A DNA stretch of 64,000 nucleotides from Chloromonas sp. AAM2. Taxonomy: Eukaryota > Chlorophyta > Chlorophyceae > Chlamydomonadales > Chlamydomonadaceae. Shown here piece after piece: positions 23,301 to 38,300 of this stretch. The DNA lies in NCBI GenBank assembly GCA_004335635.1, contig QAXH01005720.1, positions 7,478-71,477 on the forward strand, in the 5' to 3' direction. Both the position numbers and the translations under genes were made by a program. Under the pieces are notes generated by a model, which ran no database searches, was not told the origin of the DNA, and saw nothing but the letters and a program-made list of their open reading frames with translations. Within the stretch, counting starts at the first letter, position 1. Every line of letters starts with the position of its first letter.

Positions 23301-26300
23301 TGAAGCCACAGTTGCTGCTTGCCTCGTTTTGGTATGTCCAACGGTAGCGTGCCAAACTTGCACCTTGTGACATATCATAAGATACTAACATAATCATTCC
23401 ACGGCTTCTTGCTTATTATTGAGGATTTGGAGCTCGGGGTTGTGGAGCCCAACCGCCTACATCATCCCCCACTAGCATGTGCTTGACTGGTAGAGGTGAC
23501 ATGTGCACGTCACGTGACTAAGGCAACGTCTGGCAAGTGCTGCAGGTGCTTGACGGTCCCGTTGACCACATCTGGGTGGAGGCACTGAACCCGGTGCTGG
23601 ACGACAACAGAACCCTGTGCCTCAGCAGCGGGGAGACTATTCCACTCAGACAGGCAAGACTGACTGTTGTCTGCTGTTTGCTTGCAGCCTGCCCTCTATC
23701 CACAACAGAAGCAGTGTTCACCCCCTAGTCCCGTGATGAGGCATCTATGTTGATGTACCCACAGTGCTGATGGCTCATCATGATGGACTGATCTGCACTC
23801 AAATGTCACTTGGCTGTCAGCAAGCGAGAGGGAATATGAATAGTGGGGTGTGACCAGGGCTACCTTTGCTACGTTTTGTACTCTGTTTTCATCCTATGTT
23901 TTGCAGGGCGTGAACCTTATGATGGAGGTTGACAGCATAGCCATGGCCTCGCCTGCCACCGTGAGCCGCTGCGGCATGGTGTACATGGGCCCGCCCGGGG
24001 CAGAGCTGTGGACGCACCAGATACACGCCTGGTGTGTGCACAAGCTGCCGCCAGCGCTGCAGGAATACAGGCACAAGGTGGAGACAACCGTCGCACTGGT
24101 GAGCGATGCCTCAGAATGACACGGATTGCTGATGCAGGGGACATTAGCAGTGCCAACGTTTTGGTGGCAAAAACCCAGGAAAGTTCCAGGGCAGTTCTAG
24201 CCAAGCTAGTTGCCAAGCTGGCACTGGTGGATGCTGAGGAGGGCTGGGGTGGTGCATGGAAAGCTTACTGTGTCTTAGACCTGGCCTTGGAATGTCAGCC
24301 TCTATCATGGCTGTACCACCTGAGGCCAAAGGTTCCGATTTATTGTTATTGATATATAAGTTAAGTTGATGTACATAAGCAGTGCAAACAGTGGAAGAAG
24401 GAGGCATGAGCATTCACAAGAGTTGAAGAGGATATCTTTCAGAAGTAATTCAATCGCGTGTGGCATAATGTTCTTGTAGATTTTCAACGAGTTGATCAAG
24501 GCTTACAGCGATTCCATGGAGTCCGACTCTATTGCGCCCCGCCAGCAGCCCAACGGTATACTGGCCGGTCTGCTGCGGCTGCTGGGAGCCCTCATGGTGC
24601 CGGTGGGTAGGGGGCTGGACAGGCATTCGCCCCCCGGGGCTAGCTAGCAAGCAGATGTAATATCGGCAGCGATCATTAGTTAGCCATGGTCAGGCAGCTG
24701 ACAGGGATGTGCCAACACTCATTGGTAGTACGCACACAAAAAAGGCGACGCTCACTGCCTGTTATGTTGTGTGCGTGTCCCATGCACAGGTGAGCGCCAA
24801 GGTCCTGCGCAGCGTGCCCGACAAGGAGGTGACTGCCAGCCTTGAGTCGGCCATGCTGATGGCCCTGGTGTGGGCCTTCGAGGCCTGCCTGCCGGCCAAG
24901 GCCAGGGCGTTCTTCAACATCCTAGTGCGGCAGATGTGCGCTCGCACCATCAAGTACAGCGTGGTAAGCAACTGAGAATGTGTTGGCAAAGGATGTGCAG
25001 TGAACACGTTGTTGTTTGCTGGGCGCAGCTGTGTTGAATCCAGTCCTTCCTTGTTGCATGCTGGTTGAAGCTACGTTTCCCAGTTCTGTTTACGAATTTT
25101 TCTATTTGTTGTACAGAATTGAGCAGTCACTCAAGGTTGCCCCCGGGGAGAAATGGCTGTCAATGCCCTGCGCTGCCAGCCGCTGTAACCACTGCTGGTG
25201 TGCTCAACAACTGAAGTCTTGACGTTCACACACTCAGCCTGTGTTGGCAGACACTTACCGATCAAAGCAGCCTGACAGCCTAGTTAGCCTGTTGGCCATC
25301 TCACTTTGACTCACTGGCATTGCACTTCACCCGCCTGCAGACCAAGTACGGCGAGACTACAGAGCACAGCTCCGTGGGCTTCCAGATCCCCATCCCCCCA
25401 GATGGACAGGTCTTCGACTTCATGTTCAACTTTGAGCAAATGAAGTAGGTGGCCTATTGCATGTCACACCTGACTCATGTTGTTGCACAGGCTCCAGCGC
25501 CAGTGCCATGTCATGCACAGCAAAATGCATCGCATATGGACACATTATACAACAAAGGCTGTGTCAATTTGTCAAATCAAGCATTGGGATTCACCAACAA
25601 CGTACGAAGTCCGCTATGTCAACTTGCCATGATGAGGCATGGGCATACAATGGCAAAACATGCAATTGCTGTGCAGATGGGTCAGTTGGAAGGAGCATGC
25701 AAACGCGCTGCTCGACCCGTACCGCATTGCCACCATGGGCACAGAGGCATTCGTGCCCTTTGGCATGCCTGCTCTGACAGGAAAGGTGGGTCCGGACAGC
25801 ATGTGTCATGACCAATCCGACACATGACCATGGATGGATGTGGCGTACCATGGATCGCTCCATCATACGCACACATGCACACACAAGTCGAGTGTGCTGA
25901 CAGGCGTGAAAATCACCAATACATGGTTTTAGCTATACAATAGCCTACAGTTGTCTAGGATGGTGATGTTGGATGCCGTAAGCCTGCCCACAGTACTCTG
26001 CGACAGGGCTCGCCACCATTGGCTTCCAGTTCAACGGACAAAGCGACATCAACTTATATGTGCTTGCGTGTCCCGCTCAGGCGAACCTCCCCTCCAGTGT
26101 GCGCAATTTTGTGTTCACCTCGGACAACCTCCCCGCCCTGTACCTGCTGCGCCTGCTGCTGTCTACCCGCGCCAACGTGCTGCTCATGGGATCTACAGGT
26201 GCGAGCAGGCACGTGCAGCACATGCAGCAGGAGTGGTACCTGCGTGCTAAGGATATGTAATCCATGTTTGAATGCTCTGTCCTGTTGTGCCTAGGTCACA

Positions 26301-29300
26301 TGGCATTTGGGCATTCTTTGTTGGTGACGGCCATTGCGCTAAACATCTTGGGCAAAGCAATGAGTAGCCACGTGCTGCCTTAGTCTGTTCACGTGGTGTG
26401 TGGCCATGTCACATGACTCATGCATGTGTGTTGCTGAATGGCCGCTGAGCTGGAGAGCTAAGATAGGAGTTGATTAATCGTGCCGAGGAGCACAGCCGTG
26501 CTCTCATGATGTGTGGTCATGTCAAAATGTGTGCATCATTTCAGGCACTGGCAAAAGCGCCCTTGTGAGCGCTCTGCTGGACAGTGCTGACGACTGGATG
26601 CCATTCATGGAGGAGGGAAGGGAGACAGAGGACGAATCGTGGAGGTCAAGTGTGGCAGGTGAGGACTGGAATAGGTTGGGTGCTTGGTTCGTGACATGAA
26701 GGGTGTAGCTGGGGGCACTTTCGCAGAACCAAAATGGCTGCTTGCATTTTGTGATTGTGCTCTGGAGCTACAGGCCCGCTCATGACACAGCTCACTTGGT
26801 GTTGTGACCCCCTGTGCAGTTATCAACTAATGTACTGTACGTGTCACACATGTGAACGTCTGGCGTACGATGTGGGGCCAGTGTTGATCACACATAAGAT
26901 TGTTGCTGTTCCCTGGCGATTGTAGGCAGCAGTGATGCGGGCAGCAGGCCGGGCAGTGCCGTGCCGGGCTCTGAGAGGAACAGTCTTACGTCAGGCCCGC
27001 CCGTGACAGGTACAGAGAGGGTCCAGTGGTTTGGCAGTATCGTAGCTAGAGAGTATCGTAGCTAGAGGTTTGGCTTTGTGCGCAAGTATGTAATTTGTTG
27101 CTGTCATGTGCTGGAATTGTGTTGTATGTAGACAGACAATTGCAAGGGGCCATGTTAGAACCGAACGTGCATTGCTTTGCCAGTCCAGTCAGCTTCAAAC
27201 TGCAGCTGCGTGTGACTGTGTGTGTGCGTGTGTGCAGACGACAGCGGCGGGCGCCAGCGCAACGCCCTGACCGTCCTGCCGCTGACGCTGTCCAGCCAGT
27301 CCACGGCCCCCAACACACGGGTCACCATACAGTCATACCTGCTCAAGAGGAGGAAGGGGGTCATGGGGCCGCCCGTGGGAAAGGCAGGTTGAGACGCGGA
27401 AGCGTGGAGCTGGGTGGCCATGTGGCTGTCTATGCATGCCTATGCCAGTAGCACCAAGCATGTGGAATGCAAGCTCTGCAGACCAATCGAGATGCATTGC
27501 CCATTGAGTTCTTGTTTGCTCTGAAGCAGACCAAACTAAACTGCGTGCTTGTCCCTTTGCCCATGCTTTAGGCAGGTTGCTTTCATGCTCTGCCACCCAG
27601 CCTGTGGAGCGGGTGTGTCGACAAGCTGTTCTGCAAGTGTGTGAGCCCTGTTGCATCACTTGTCTGCCATGTTGCACAATGGATCATGCTGGAGGCGACA
27701 CCCTTACAGCACAGTTGCGCCTGCGCGTCTGCTTGCAGCTTGCTGTCATGTTTGTGGACGACCTCAACTCGGCCGGGAGGGACAAGTTCGGCACACAGGT
27801 AGGCTGAGGGGGGCTGAGGCGCCAAACTGCAGTGAGTTGCTCGGTCTGTACAACAGCACAGGCATGTGTAGCCCCTCGCATTGCGTTGCTGTAGAGATTG
27901 AACGGCCACAGTTGCTTGGCCTGGCCTCCTAAAGCAGCTCACACATAACATATCTGGCTAGTTTCAGTTGTCCTGGGCCCGGACCTTTTGCATGTTTGCC
28001 TCTTGTATGCGTTTGCTTTCCTGACGATGATGTTATCTAAAGCCTGGACCTGTGCGGGTTGGCTACATTTCCCAGGGTGCTGTGGAGCTGCTGCGCCAGT
28101 GGTGCTGCCGGGGCGGTTGGCACGACGACCTCAAGGCGTCCTTCACGCAGGTGATGGCCTGTCCCGCCTCCCTGTACCTGGCGGTTGTGGCACAGGTGTC
28201 CTTGATTTCCTGGGCTTGTTTTGTGTTCTGCCTTCCTTGGCCTGTCCTGCCCCCTTTCCCCGCTGCGCTCGTTTTTGCTTTCTTACTCAGGGCAGGGTAG
28301 GGCGGTGCACATCCCGTTCCATGTCCTGTGACGGCTAAGGTTGTTACAATCATGCACGCAGGTGGTTGACAGCCAGCTGGTTGGGTGCATGACCACCACT
28401 CAGTTCCAGAAGCCTGTGTCGGACCGGTTCCTGCAGTACGTGTCGCTGGTGGCGCTGCCGCCCATCAGCCACACGGGGTTCACGCTCATATTCACGGCCG
28501 TGCTCAAGAGGTGCGGGGTGGGCTGGACTACCAGCCTTTCACTCGACTGGAGTGCCTGTTCAGAAAACACCAAACACAGTGTTGCATCACAAGCGAATGC
28601 TTCTCTGGATTGTGCTGCTACACGCGATCTGTGCTGCAGCCACCTGCAAATCAAAGCACACATGTCAATCTCATGGTGTTGCAACAGTTTGCAACCGTTC
28701 ACAAGCCTCATTCTATAGTAAGCAGCAATGCTCCTGTATGGGTTTCAAAGCAAGTCCTATGGTTTCTTGGCAGGTACATGAGCGGCAGCACCTCCCTGTC
28801 ATCAGAGCTGTTACCTGCGCTGGTGGGCGCCACCATGGAGCTGTACAGACACGTGAGTGTCACCACCCGGGGCCAACTGCTGCTGCATCAGGCTACCATT
28901 TGTTGCTGCTATCACCATAAGTCTGTCAAACCAGCCAACCACGCAAGGTTTTCCGCTGAGGAAGACCTTAGTCAATCCAGGCTAAATAGAGAGAGAGACA
29001 GAGAGAGAGAGATCACAGCAGCGGCTCCCGCATGAGCTGAACGCTAGCAAGCCGTGCAAGAGACCAGGCTGGATACCGTCCTGGGAACACAGGCTTCTAA
29101 CCCTATGCATGCGCAGGTCACATCCACGCTGCTGCCTGTGCCCAACCGCCCGCACTACCTGTTCTCCATCCGCCATGTGGGCGCAGTATTCAAGGTGAGG
29201 CGACCAGTGCTTTGCTCAACCCAAGGTACAACCGCACACAGTTGAAACGCCACACAGAGACGTTGAGTATTCGAATGCCACAAAAGCCAAGCCGCTAGCA

Positions 29301-32300
29301 CCACAGTGAACATGCAATGTTGCAAGTAGTTACTGTTGAACCAGCCAGGACTGAACAAGAACACAACAGTTCAGATGCAGATGCGAACGGAACAGACGAC
29401 AACTGCTTGTGATGCGTGTGGTGCTGCAAGTCACGTATTGTTATATTCTACTTGCTTGCTTGTGCGCTTTGCTCTGCAGTCCATGTTCCACGCGCACCGT
29501 GGCAGCCGAGCCACGCCACTTCAAGTGGTCCGACTGTGGCAGCACGAGTGCTGTCGCGTCTTCCATGACCGAGTGGTGGACGTGCCAACCAGGCAATGGT
29601 TTGACAAGACCTTACAAAGGGTGAGGTTCACGGTGGCCTGCAATCCATTGCAGCACATCTGGCAGGATTGAGAGCTTTGATATGGTTTCTCATCAGCGCA
29701 GAGCGTGATGCAAGCTATCGCTCTCGACTCAACGATACCGGCAGGAATTGTTCAGCACTTCTCTTTTTTCTCTTCCGCGCCTTCCATCTCCAAACCTTGT
29801 GCATGCTTGTCGTCTCACCTCCAAATGGTTGATAGTGACGTGACGTTGATAGTGTTCGTGTTCTGTGCTGCGCAGGTTACGGACGGCCACCTGTATTCCC
29901 ACGCAATGCTCGCACCCCAGGTCGACAGCTCAAGCGTATCCTTCGTCACCTTTGCAACCCACGGAGGCTCCACCTATGAGCAGGCCGAACACGTCCTGCA
30001 GGCGAATCGCAAGCCCCTCACCCCTACAACGATGGCGGTTTCAGACACGACATCACCGGACCTCACGCCACGAACTGCTGCAGCTGTATCGTCTGCCCAG
30101 CAGTCAGTGTCGCAGCTGAGCGGTATCCCCGAGGATAATGGCCGTAGTCCGCTTGGCACACCCACGGATACCACCCCACGGCAAAGCCCGGAGCGGGGCA
30201 GGGTCAGCATATCGGGAACAGCCAACAGCAACCGCAAGCGTGCACCTCGTGCGTCAGAGGAGGGATCCAAGTCAGGCTCTAAAGCAGGCAGAGTGAGGTC
30301 ACTCAAGTTGCGCTCCGGAAATGGAAATCCTCCGACGCCACTCAGCCAAGAGGTGCGTTCGTATGATTCAGGCTGTGTACATGTTCTGGCTATGATGCAC
30401 GTTGAAACACGGTGATTGATTTGCAGGTGCTGCCCTGGTGTTTGGTAATCATTGTGTTGAGGGCGTGCTCGTCGACTGGCAACTTCTCATGGCTTCAGCC
30501 CGGCGCACAGAGTGCGCAATTCCTCTGCAACACCCAGACAACTTAGTGTATCGACCACGGCATCAGCTGCGTTCTGGCCTCCTAATTCCACTGGCTGGCG
30601 CGCTTGCGTGTGTGCCATTCATGCCTTAACTTGGGTGCCTTCAGGCCGCCACCAGCACGCCACTGCTGTCACCCAAGGGGGATGACGGCATGCCTCTGCC
30701 ACCACCTCCTGAGAGTGCCCTCATGCGGCTGTACGCGGTTGGATGGGTGGAAGATGGCACCATGACACGTGAAGAGGCGGTACAGGCACGTGGTGGCGAA
30801 TATGCAATAGGGCTTGCTCCTCGCTGCCTACACGTCGTTGAAAAGATGTGCTCGTAAAGTATTGCGATGTAGTTCATCGTTCTTTTACCTTTCTTGGATC
30901 CAGTGTACACTGTCCAGTGTACAGTGTACAGGCTCGACAATTGGCATTTGACCAAGCCCTGGATGTGAATGCGATTGTCTGGGTTGGACAGATCGTCCTT
31001 GTCTTGCTTGGTCTTGCCTACTCAGTCACGGCTGACAGAGATCGCAGCCCAGCACTCCGAGGAGTACCTGATGGCCCACAACACCAACACCAGTAGCAGC
31101 GCAGCAGCTGCCTCAGCCGAGGCACACAACGCGACGCAGAGCAGCGGTCTGGCGCCCGAGGGTGGCCTGGTGGTGTTCAAGACCGCTCTCATGCACCTCG
31201 CGAGGATTACAAGGGTCCTGTCCATGGAACAGGTGGGGACACTGATCAAGTGGATCAAGGAATCGTCAACCAACAGGACTGTTCATTATCAAGTGGTCAA
31301 CTAGCATGAGTGTTCATGCTAGAGCCTGGCTGATCTGTTGACCTGGTAACCTAATTGTCTCATGACGGCTTTGAAGTTTCCTGTCAGTATCTGGGTGCCG
31401 CTATGGCTCGTTTGCCCGCTCTCAATAAAGTAATCAAGTTGTCAAGTAGATCAGCACTTGGCTGCCTTGATGGCTTGGCCTGGCGATTTCAGGGGCACTT
31501 GGTGTTGCACGCAGGGGCATTTGATTCTTGTGGGCCCTCATGGGTCCGGGCGCCGCACGCTAGCCCGCCTTGCATGTCACATGAGCAACGTGACGTCCTT
31601 CGAAGCCAATCTGAAGGATGGCCAGAAGGGCTTCGTGTGGCGAGACATGCTCAAGAACGTCATGCACACAGCGGGTGTGCTTGGAAGGTACGTTGGGCTG
31701 CGCTTGTGTGGTATCGCAAAATCTGGTATGCATACTTTGTGACTGTAGCAGTTGTTCACCATGCTGTTGCCCCGCTGATGCAGCGCAAGGTCGGCAAGGC
31801 CGACGCTTATATCGCTATGATTTGTTAGGACGAGCAAGCGATGAACGAACATACATGACGGGCAGAAAACCAAACAGATGCATCTTATGAACATACGTGA
31901 TGTTGTGTCGTTCGCAGGCCTGCCTGTTTGCTGTTGGTGGATGTTGGTCGGCCTGCCGACAGTATGCTGGACGACGTAAGCCACCTGATGGCATCCGCGT
32001 ACCTTCCTGGGCTCTTCAAACTGGAGGAGTCCCAGACCATCATCAAGAGCCTCAAACCGGTTGCGCGCGCAGCTGGTGTGCAATGGAGCGAAATCGATCG
32101 CACTGGTGCCAGGTAAGCGCGCTGCTGCAAATGAAATGCTACAGCGATTTTTCAAAGCAATGAAATGTGGCGCTAGTCGCGAAAGCGATCATTGAATCAA
32201 CTCGCTGTGGCGGTCGACCACATCACGCTGGCCACACCAATCATTGTGACGCTGCCAAATGATTGCATCAGACCTAAGACATGGTTGTGTGCGTCTGTTA

Positions 32301-35300
32301 TGAGCGCACACAGGGCTTGCCCAAGCTCGTGTTATGTGTGCACTGTGCCGCGCAGTGATGCCTTGTTGCAAAAGTTTTTCGTGGACCGATGCCGCGCCAA
32401 TATTCACGTGCTGCTTGTGCTGGAACAGCACGAGGCGAACCTGCAGGTGAGTAATAAGTTCGTTTGCAATAGAGTGTTGGAACAACTGTCGACTGTGTCG
32501 CTGTAGTCGAGGTCGCACTTGGTTGATGATCGTCTGCTGAACGACTTGCGCTCAGCATGTGCGGGATTCTTCCCTACCTGTGTCGCGTCACTCTCGGGCC
32601 CTTGCCGTCCCTTGGACCCATTGCTAATCATACAATTGTACATCTAGTGTTTGTCTGTGCTTGTCTTCAGCGTCTCATTGTTTCGTTTCCCAAGATGTTC
32701 CATTTGGCCAACATCAACATTGTGGACGAGTGGAACCAAGATGCGAGAGAAAGGGTCGCACGGCGCGAGTTTGTGTCACATGACAGGCTGCTGCTGGACT
32801 CCGTCGTTTTCCAGGTGGGATTGAGGGTGGGAAATGCGCAAGACGTCAATGTCTGTGGATTATCACGAAGCAATATAAACAGTAAACAAAGGCGAAATTC
32901 ACGGTATTTTCGCACGTTGCAATGGTCTTTCCGTCTGCAGGAAACGATCGTCGCCTGCTGTCAGATGCATGACGTTGCCAAACAGGTTGCGGTCGAGTAT
33001 ACAGCCAAGGCCGGTGGCAGGTCCGTGTGCTATGTCACCAGCTGCCAGTACCTGCAGCTGCTGCACCACATCAAGTGAGTTGCAGTGATAAGGCTGACTT
33101 GTTCACGTTGCAGTAAGCTGAAAGTTGCAGTGGCCTGCTGAAGCCTACAGTTGCTTGCTTTGCAACAGGCTGTAAGCTGCAATAAAGTTAAACTGCATAC
33201 TGGCACTTCAAAACAGCTCTGCATACATCAGAATTGCAGCAAAGGTTCTGGCCAGTGCGATTACGTCCTTAGATATGACATGATGAGCGTAGATGTCAAG
33301 GCATTGTGCATCACCCTGTCGTTTCTTGCAGGAAGGCTTTGCCCCGCAAGCGCGCCGGTCTGCACAACGACCGGGAGAAGTACCTGGAAGGTGTTGCCAA
33401 GATGACGGACATGACCGCCAAGCTCAAGACACTGCAGGACAAGATTGCAGCCATGCAACCCAAGCTGCAGGTCAGGGGCATGCACTGGACTCATTGCCTT
33501 TGGCCCGGTTTCATGCAGTGTCCATGTAGATGGTGTACGAACCTGCTACAAATGACACCCAATGAAATATTTGTCTTTGGTGCGGTCGGATGGGGCATTG
33601 GGTGAAAGTTCGTATGGTACCAACCTGCTGCCCTATCTTGAGATTTAGCACATTCATTCTAGCACACTGAGATCTAGCACACGGTTCCGGTGCTGGGTTT
33701 AAACACTAGGCATCTTAGTCGAGCTGCCGAAGACAGTCATCTGTATCGTGTCTGAGCTGCAGGTGGAGACACCGAGTATGATTCCCATGAGTGCATGAGT
33801 GCATGACTCTCTGAGTGCATGACTATCTTAGGCTGGTTTTGTGCCCTGGTCTAGCACCGGACATGGTGTCAAACTGCAAATAGCCAAGAAAATCAATTGT
33901 GGCTTAATCTGCACGAATGCGTGCAGGAGCGTCAGGCCGAGGCCTCGCAGCTCATGGCTCTGATTCAGAACGAAAAGGCGGAGGCGGAGGCGGCCCTGGC
34001 TGCCATCATACCCGAGGAGGAGCAGGTGAGCATGGAGCATGTCTGTGCCGACGCGGGCCTATGCGCACATGACCTGCATGCAACTGTGTGGCTTTCTATT
34101 GGCATGCTTCTCCATGCCTGTGTCCACATAACTTTCGTGGACTGGGTTTGTGGATGTCCATTGGCATGCTTTTCTCACAAGTAGCTTCTACAACGGGTGC
34201 ACTTGTGTGGGTTGCCATCTGCACCCTTCCCTCATTGATTGCTTTCGTGATTGGTGCAAGTTTCAACAGCTTGGCCACATTGCACATTGCTCACTTGTGT
34301 GTTTGCGTGCTGCCCACAGGCCGCCGTAGCGGCTGAGAAGAAGGGTGCGCTTGTGGGGGAGTGCGAGGCGGAGCTGAGCAAGGTCATGCCGCCGCTGGTC
34401 AAGGCGCTCAAGGAACTAAGGGCTATTGATAAGGCATCCATTGCGGAGCTCAAAGTAAGGAACCCAACCTTGGACCTCAACAGATGTCTTTTGACTGGTA
34501 GTAGTTGACTGCCACAGTCGGCCTTGTATCACTGCAGTCCCAACATGTGTGCTCCAGCCTTGTGCAGCCCCTGCTATCCCTGCATGATTGCGTTGTTGGG
34601 GCAAGCTCTCACCTGTGGCATTTTTCTGTGCATTGGCAGGTGCTGAAGAGCCCTCCTGAAGGCGTCAAGCTGGTCATGCGAGCCATTTGCATCATGCTGG
34701 GCACCATTCCTGACATGGTCACTGCCGGGAAGATCAAGGATGAGAACATGCTGAAAAAGGTGGGCGCAAGAGGCATGATACGGCAATCTCTTATTACTTC
34801 AAGTTCTTGACAAATTATGAGCAGCTGGCGCAGATACTGTCAGTTGGTGCTGGATCAGATGCAATAGATGCAGGCAACTTGTGCATGCCAAGGTGTTGTG
34901 TTTCTTGCTCCTGTTCTCATTGTTTGTGATATTATCACGCAGTGTCGGAAGGACATGATGACTCTGGTGGTTGCAGGCATGGTGGGAAGAGTCCATCCGT
35001 GTACTGGGCGATTTCCACTTCCTGGACGCCCTCATGCTCTACGACAAGGACGCAATGACTGAAGAAATGACAAACCACGTAAGGAAGTGCTGGAGCATGT
35101 TGTCAGTGCTGGAACATGTTGTCAGTGCTGGAGCATGTTGTCAGTGCTGGAGCATGTTGTCAGTGCTGGAGCATGTTGTCAGTGCTGGAACATGTTGTCA
35201 GTGCTGGAACATGTTGTCAGTGCTGGAGCATGGTGTCAGTGCTGGAGCATGGTGTCAGTGCTGGAGCATGGTGTCAGTGCTGGCGTGGAACCCGTGACAC

Positions 35301-38300
35301 AACAGTGGTGACAGGTCACACGCCTGCGTGTCTCGTACACTGCGATGCCTCAATGCCCGCGAACGCTCGACTTGCACCCAGAGTCGACCCAATCCCAGGT
35401 TTACGTTCAGTTTTGATCACTTCACGTGGCTATACAATTGTATGCCGGTGGCCGTCGAGCCTTTGATTCTCATGGACTTTGTTTGCAACATCAATATTAG
35501 TCCCTGGCCCAAACCAAGTCTGACTATCATGTTTACCCTCATGCCGATGGCTCTCGTGCCCGACTCCAACCCATTGCAGGTGTCGCGTTTCACGACGGAC
35601 CCGTCCTTTGACCCCACAGTGGTGGCCCGGTCCTCACAGTCCGCGGCCGTCCTGGCCAAGTGGGTCATTGCCATGGGAGACTACCAGAGAGTCAAGAAGG
35701 TGAGGGCATGCAAGCATTGATACACACTGACACAACACCTCGGAACGCATATGTACGATGGTGGTGTCCAGCGCAGTCGCCATCTTTAGATGGTGAAGAT
35801 TCTTCAGTCCTACGTCCAGGAGGCCATAGTTGACCCTGAGCACATACAGTGCAGTTGGGCTGTATCAGCACATGATGGTGTTACCTGAAGATGAGGGTGT
35901 TACATGCGTTCTTGGGCAGGTGGTGGATCCCAAGCGGGACGCCCTGAAGCTGGCGGAAATGGAGCTGGCGCAGCAGGAGGCGCGTCTGGCACAGGCCAGG
36001 CAGCGATTGGCGGATATCAACGCAACAATTCAGGTGCGGACAGCAATTCTGCACACCCTTCCATCCCTGCTCAGTCACGAAGCATTCCTTGCATTGCGAC
36101 TCATGACATCGCCTACTCATGGTTTGCCTGTGACATGCGTGCTTGCATTGCGGCTTGTGCGATCTCCTACTACTTGCTTGTTGAGTCGCCTTCGGTTTCG
36201 TTATGCAGGCGCAAGAGGTCCGTTACACAGCGGCAGTGGCTGCCCAGGAGGCGCTTGCCGCGGACATCGAGGCTGCACAGAGGCGGGTGGGCCAGGCGCA
36301 GAAGGTGCTGACTGCGGTGCGCAAGGAAGTGGAGAGGTGGACGCGCAACGCCGAGGCATCCGAGCTCAAACACCAACAGGCAGGTCAAAGAAGCCAGTTT
36401 GATCACGGCAATCATTCGTTGAGCTATATTGTGTTGGAATGCGTCATTGCATGTGTTGATCACGGCAGTCGTCTGTTGAGCTATATTGTGTTGGAATGCG
36501 TCATTGCATGTGTTGAGTCTGGCACAGCTCGGCCCAGTCTTTGAGCCACATTCATGTGTAACAACGATGGTTCACTGCTTGGGCTGCAAAGGTGGTTACA
36601 AGGAATCAAACTTCTGGAACCAAGGCTTTCTGCTGCTGTGCATGGTGCTCGATTTCAGGTGCTTGGCGAGGCGTTGCTTTCTGCTGGCTACTTCGCGTAC
36701 CTTGGCCCTCTGCCCGGATCGTACCGGCTGCAGGCAGAGGCGGGGTGGTCCCTGGTCCTGGAGCAGCATGACATCCCCCTGGCACCAGGATTCTCACTGG
36801 CAGAGTCAATGGGAGATCCGGCAGTGGTGGGTGGCCTGCTGACATGGGTTGATGGTCAGCTATGCACGCACGCGAGCGCACCTAGCCATGTGCATGCTGC
36901 GGCGATCGCGATTCCTTTCTGATCGTTGTCATGCCGTTTACGCCATTCCCTGTTCTGTATACATTCTGCTGCGCAGCTGGACACCTGGCGTGACGCTGGT
37001 TTGCCTCAGAGCCGCACGGCAGTGGAGAATGCGCTGGTCATGGAACACTCGCCTCAATGGGCACTGCTAGTGGACCCACAGGTGATCAGCGTCTTGAGTC
37101 TGTGCAATTAGTTGAGAGATTACAGCCACCGCGTACTTGAGTCCCACTTGAGGTGGTCTCGAGTTCGCGGCAATCACATCGTGAGCTACTGAATGGTTGA
37201 GCGCCAACCTGTAGAATCAACAGCTGAAATCGACTCGCCTTGGTCGTTGAGCGCTTGTGCCTGAAGCACTGGTGACGAAGCGTATTGGATTACACCCAGC
37301 AGCTGTTCAACCTGCCTTGCGAATGCAGGAGCTTGGCAATGCGTACCTGCGCGGGTTCTATGGCGGTGATATGCGCTACAGCTCAAGCGCTGGTGTCGCT
37401 AGCACCGGACCTGCACCCCTTGCGCGAGGCCAGGCGTTTCTAACGGCGGACCAGAGCGACCTCAACTTCAAGGACACGATCCTGCGTGCGATAGAAACGG
37501 GCGCGGTCCTGCTTTTGGAGAACCTTGATGAAGACATGGATGACATAATTGAACAGGCAAGCATGTAGCCATGGTTGAACCAGTTGCCGTCGCAATACGT
37601 GATTTGACAGAGCCGAGTGCAAGCGCGAGCACAGCACAGTTATAAGTTCAGATGCACCTGCGCGACGACATTGCTATGCATGATGCAGTGCTCTGCAATA
37701 GCTGAGTCGGTTGCATATGCCCGACGACACTGGTGCACTGCTAGCCTGCATTTAGACGTCAAACGCTAGCAATTCACGAGCTATTCCGCCACACGCACAT
37801 CGCAGGTGCTCCAGCAGAGCACATTCCACAATCAACGCGGTGAGCTGTGCATCAAGCTGGGCGAGTCCTCAGCAGTGTACAACCCGCGGTTCAGGATGTT
37901 TGTCACAACGCGCCTGCGCGCTCCGCGCTTCCCTTTCAGCGTCGTCCGACACATGGCAGTGTGCAACTTCAGCATCACGCGTGCACAGGTGGGTGCAACG
38001 CGCATGAGTTTGCGGGACGTTGTAACACGTCGGTGCACGCCAGGCTTTCCTTCAGCATGCAAGCGTCTTTTGCTGACCAATCTGCACTATGTTGCTCGCA
38101 GCTGGGCGAGCTCCTGATCACATCCACGTTGAAGCACGAGATGCCTGAGCTTGAGGCAGAGCATGGATCGCTCATCAAGCAGAAGGCGAAGAATGCAACG
38201 GACATCATGGCGCTCGAGGACCAGGTACAGCCCCTGTCGATGCATTGGTCAACAGAACTGCGGTCATCTGCCCGATTAGAGCCTGCAGCAACATCAGGCT

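Noticed and set aside
24305..24499. AT-rich patch with an ORF as a possible gene or promoter
   Set aside because: It lies in the intron before dynein exon 44 and the ORF is a product of low GC content.
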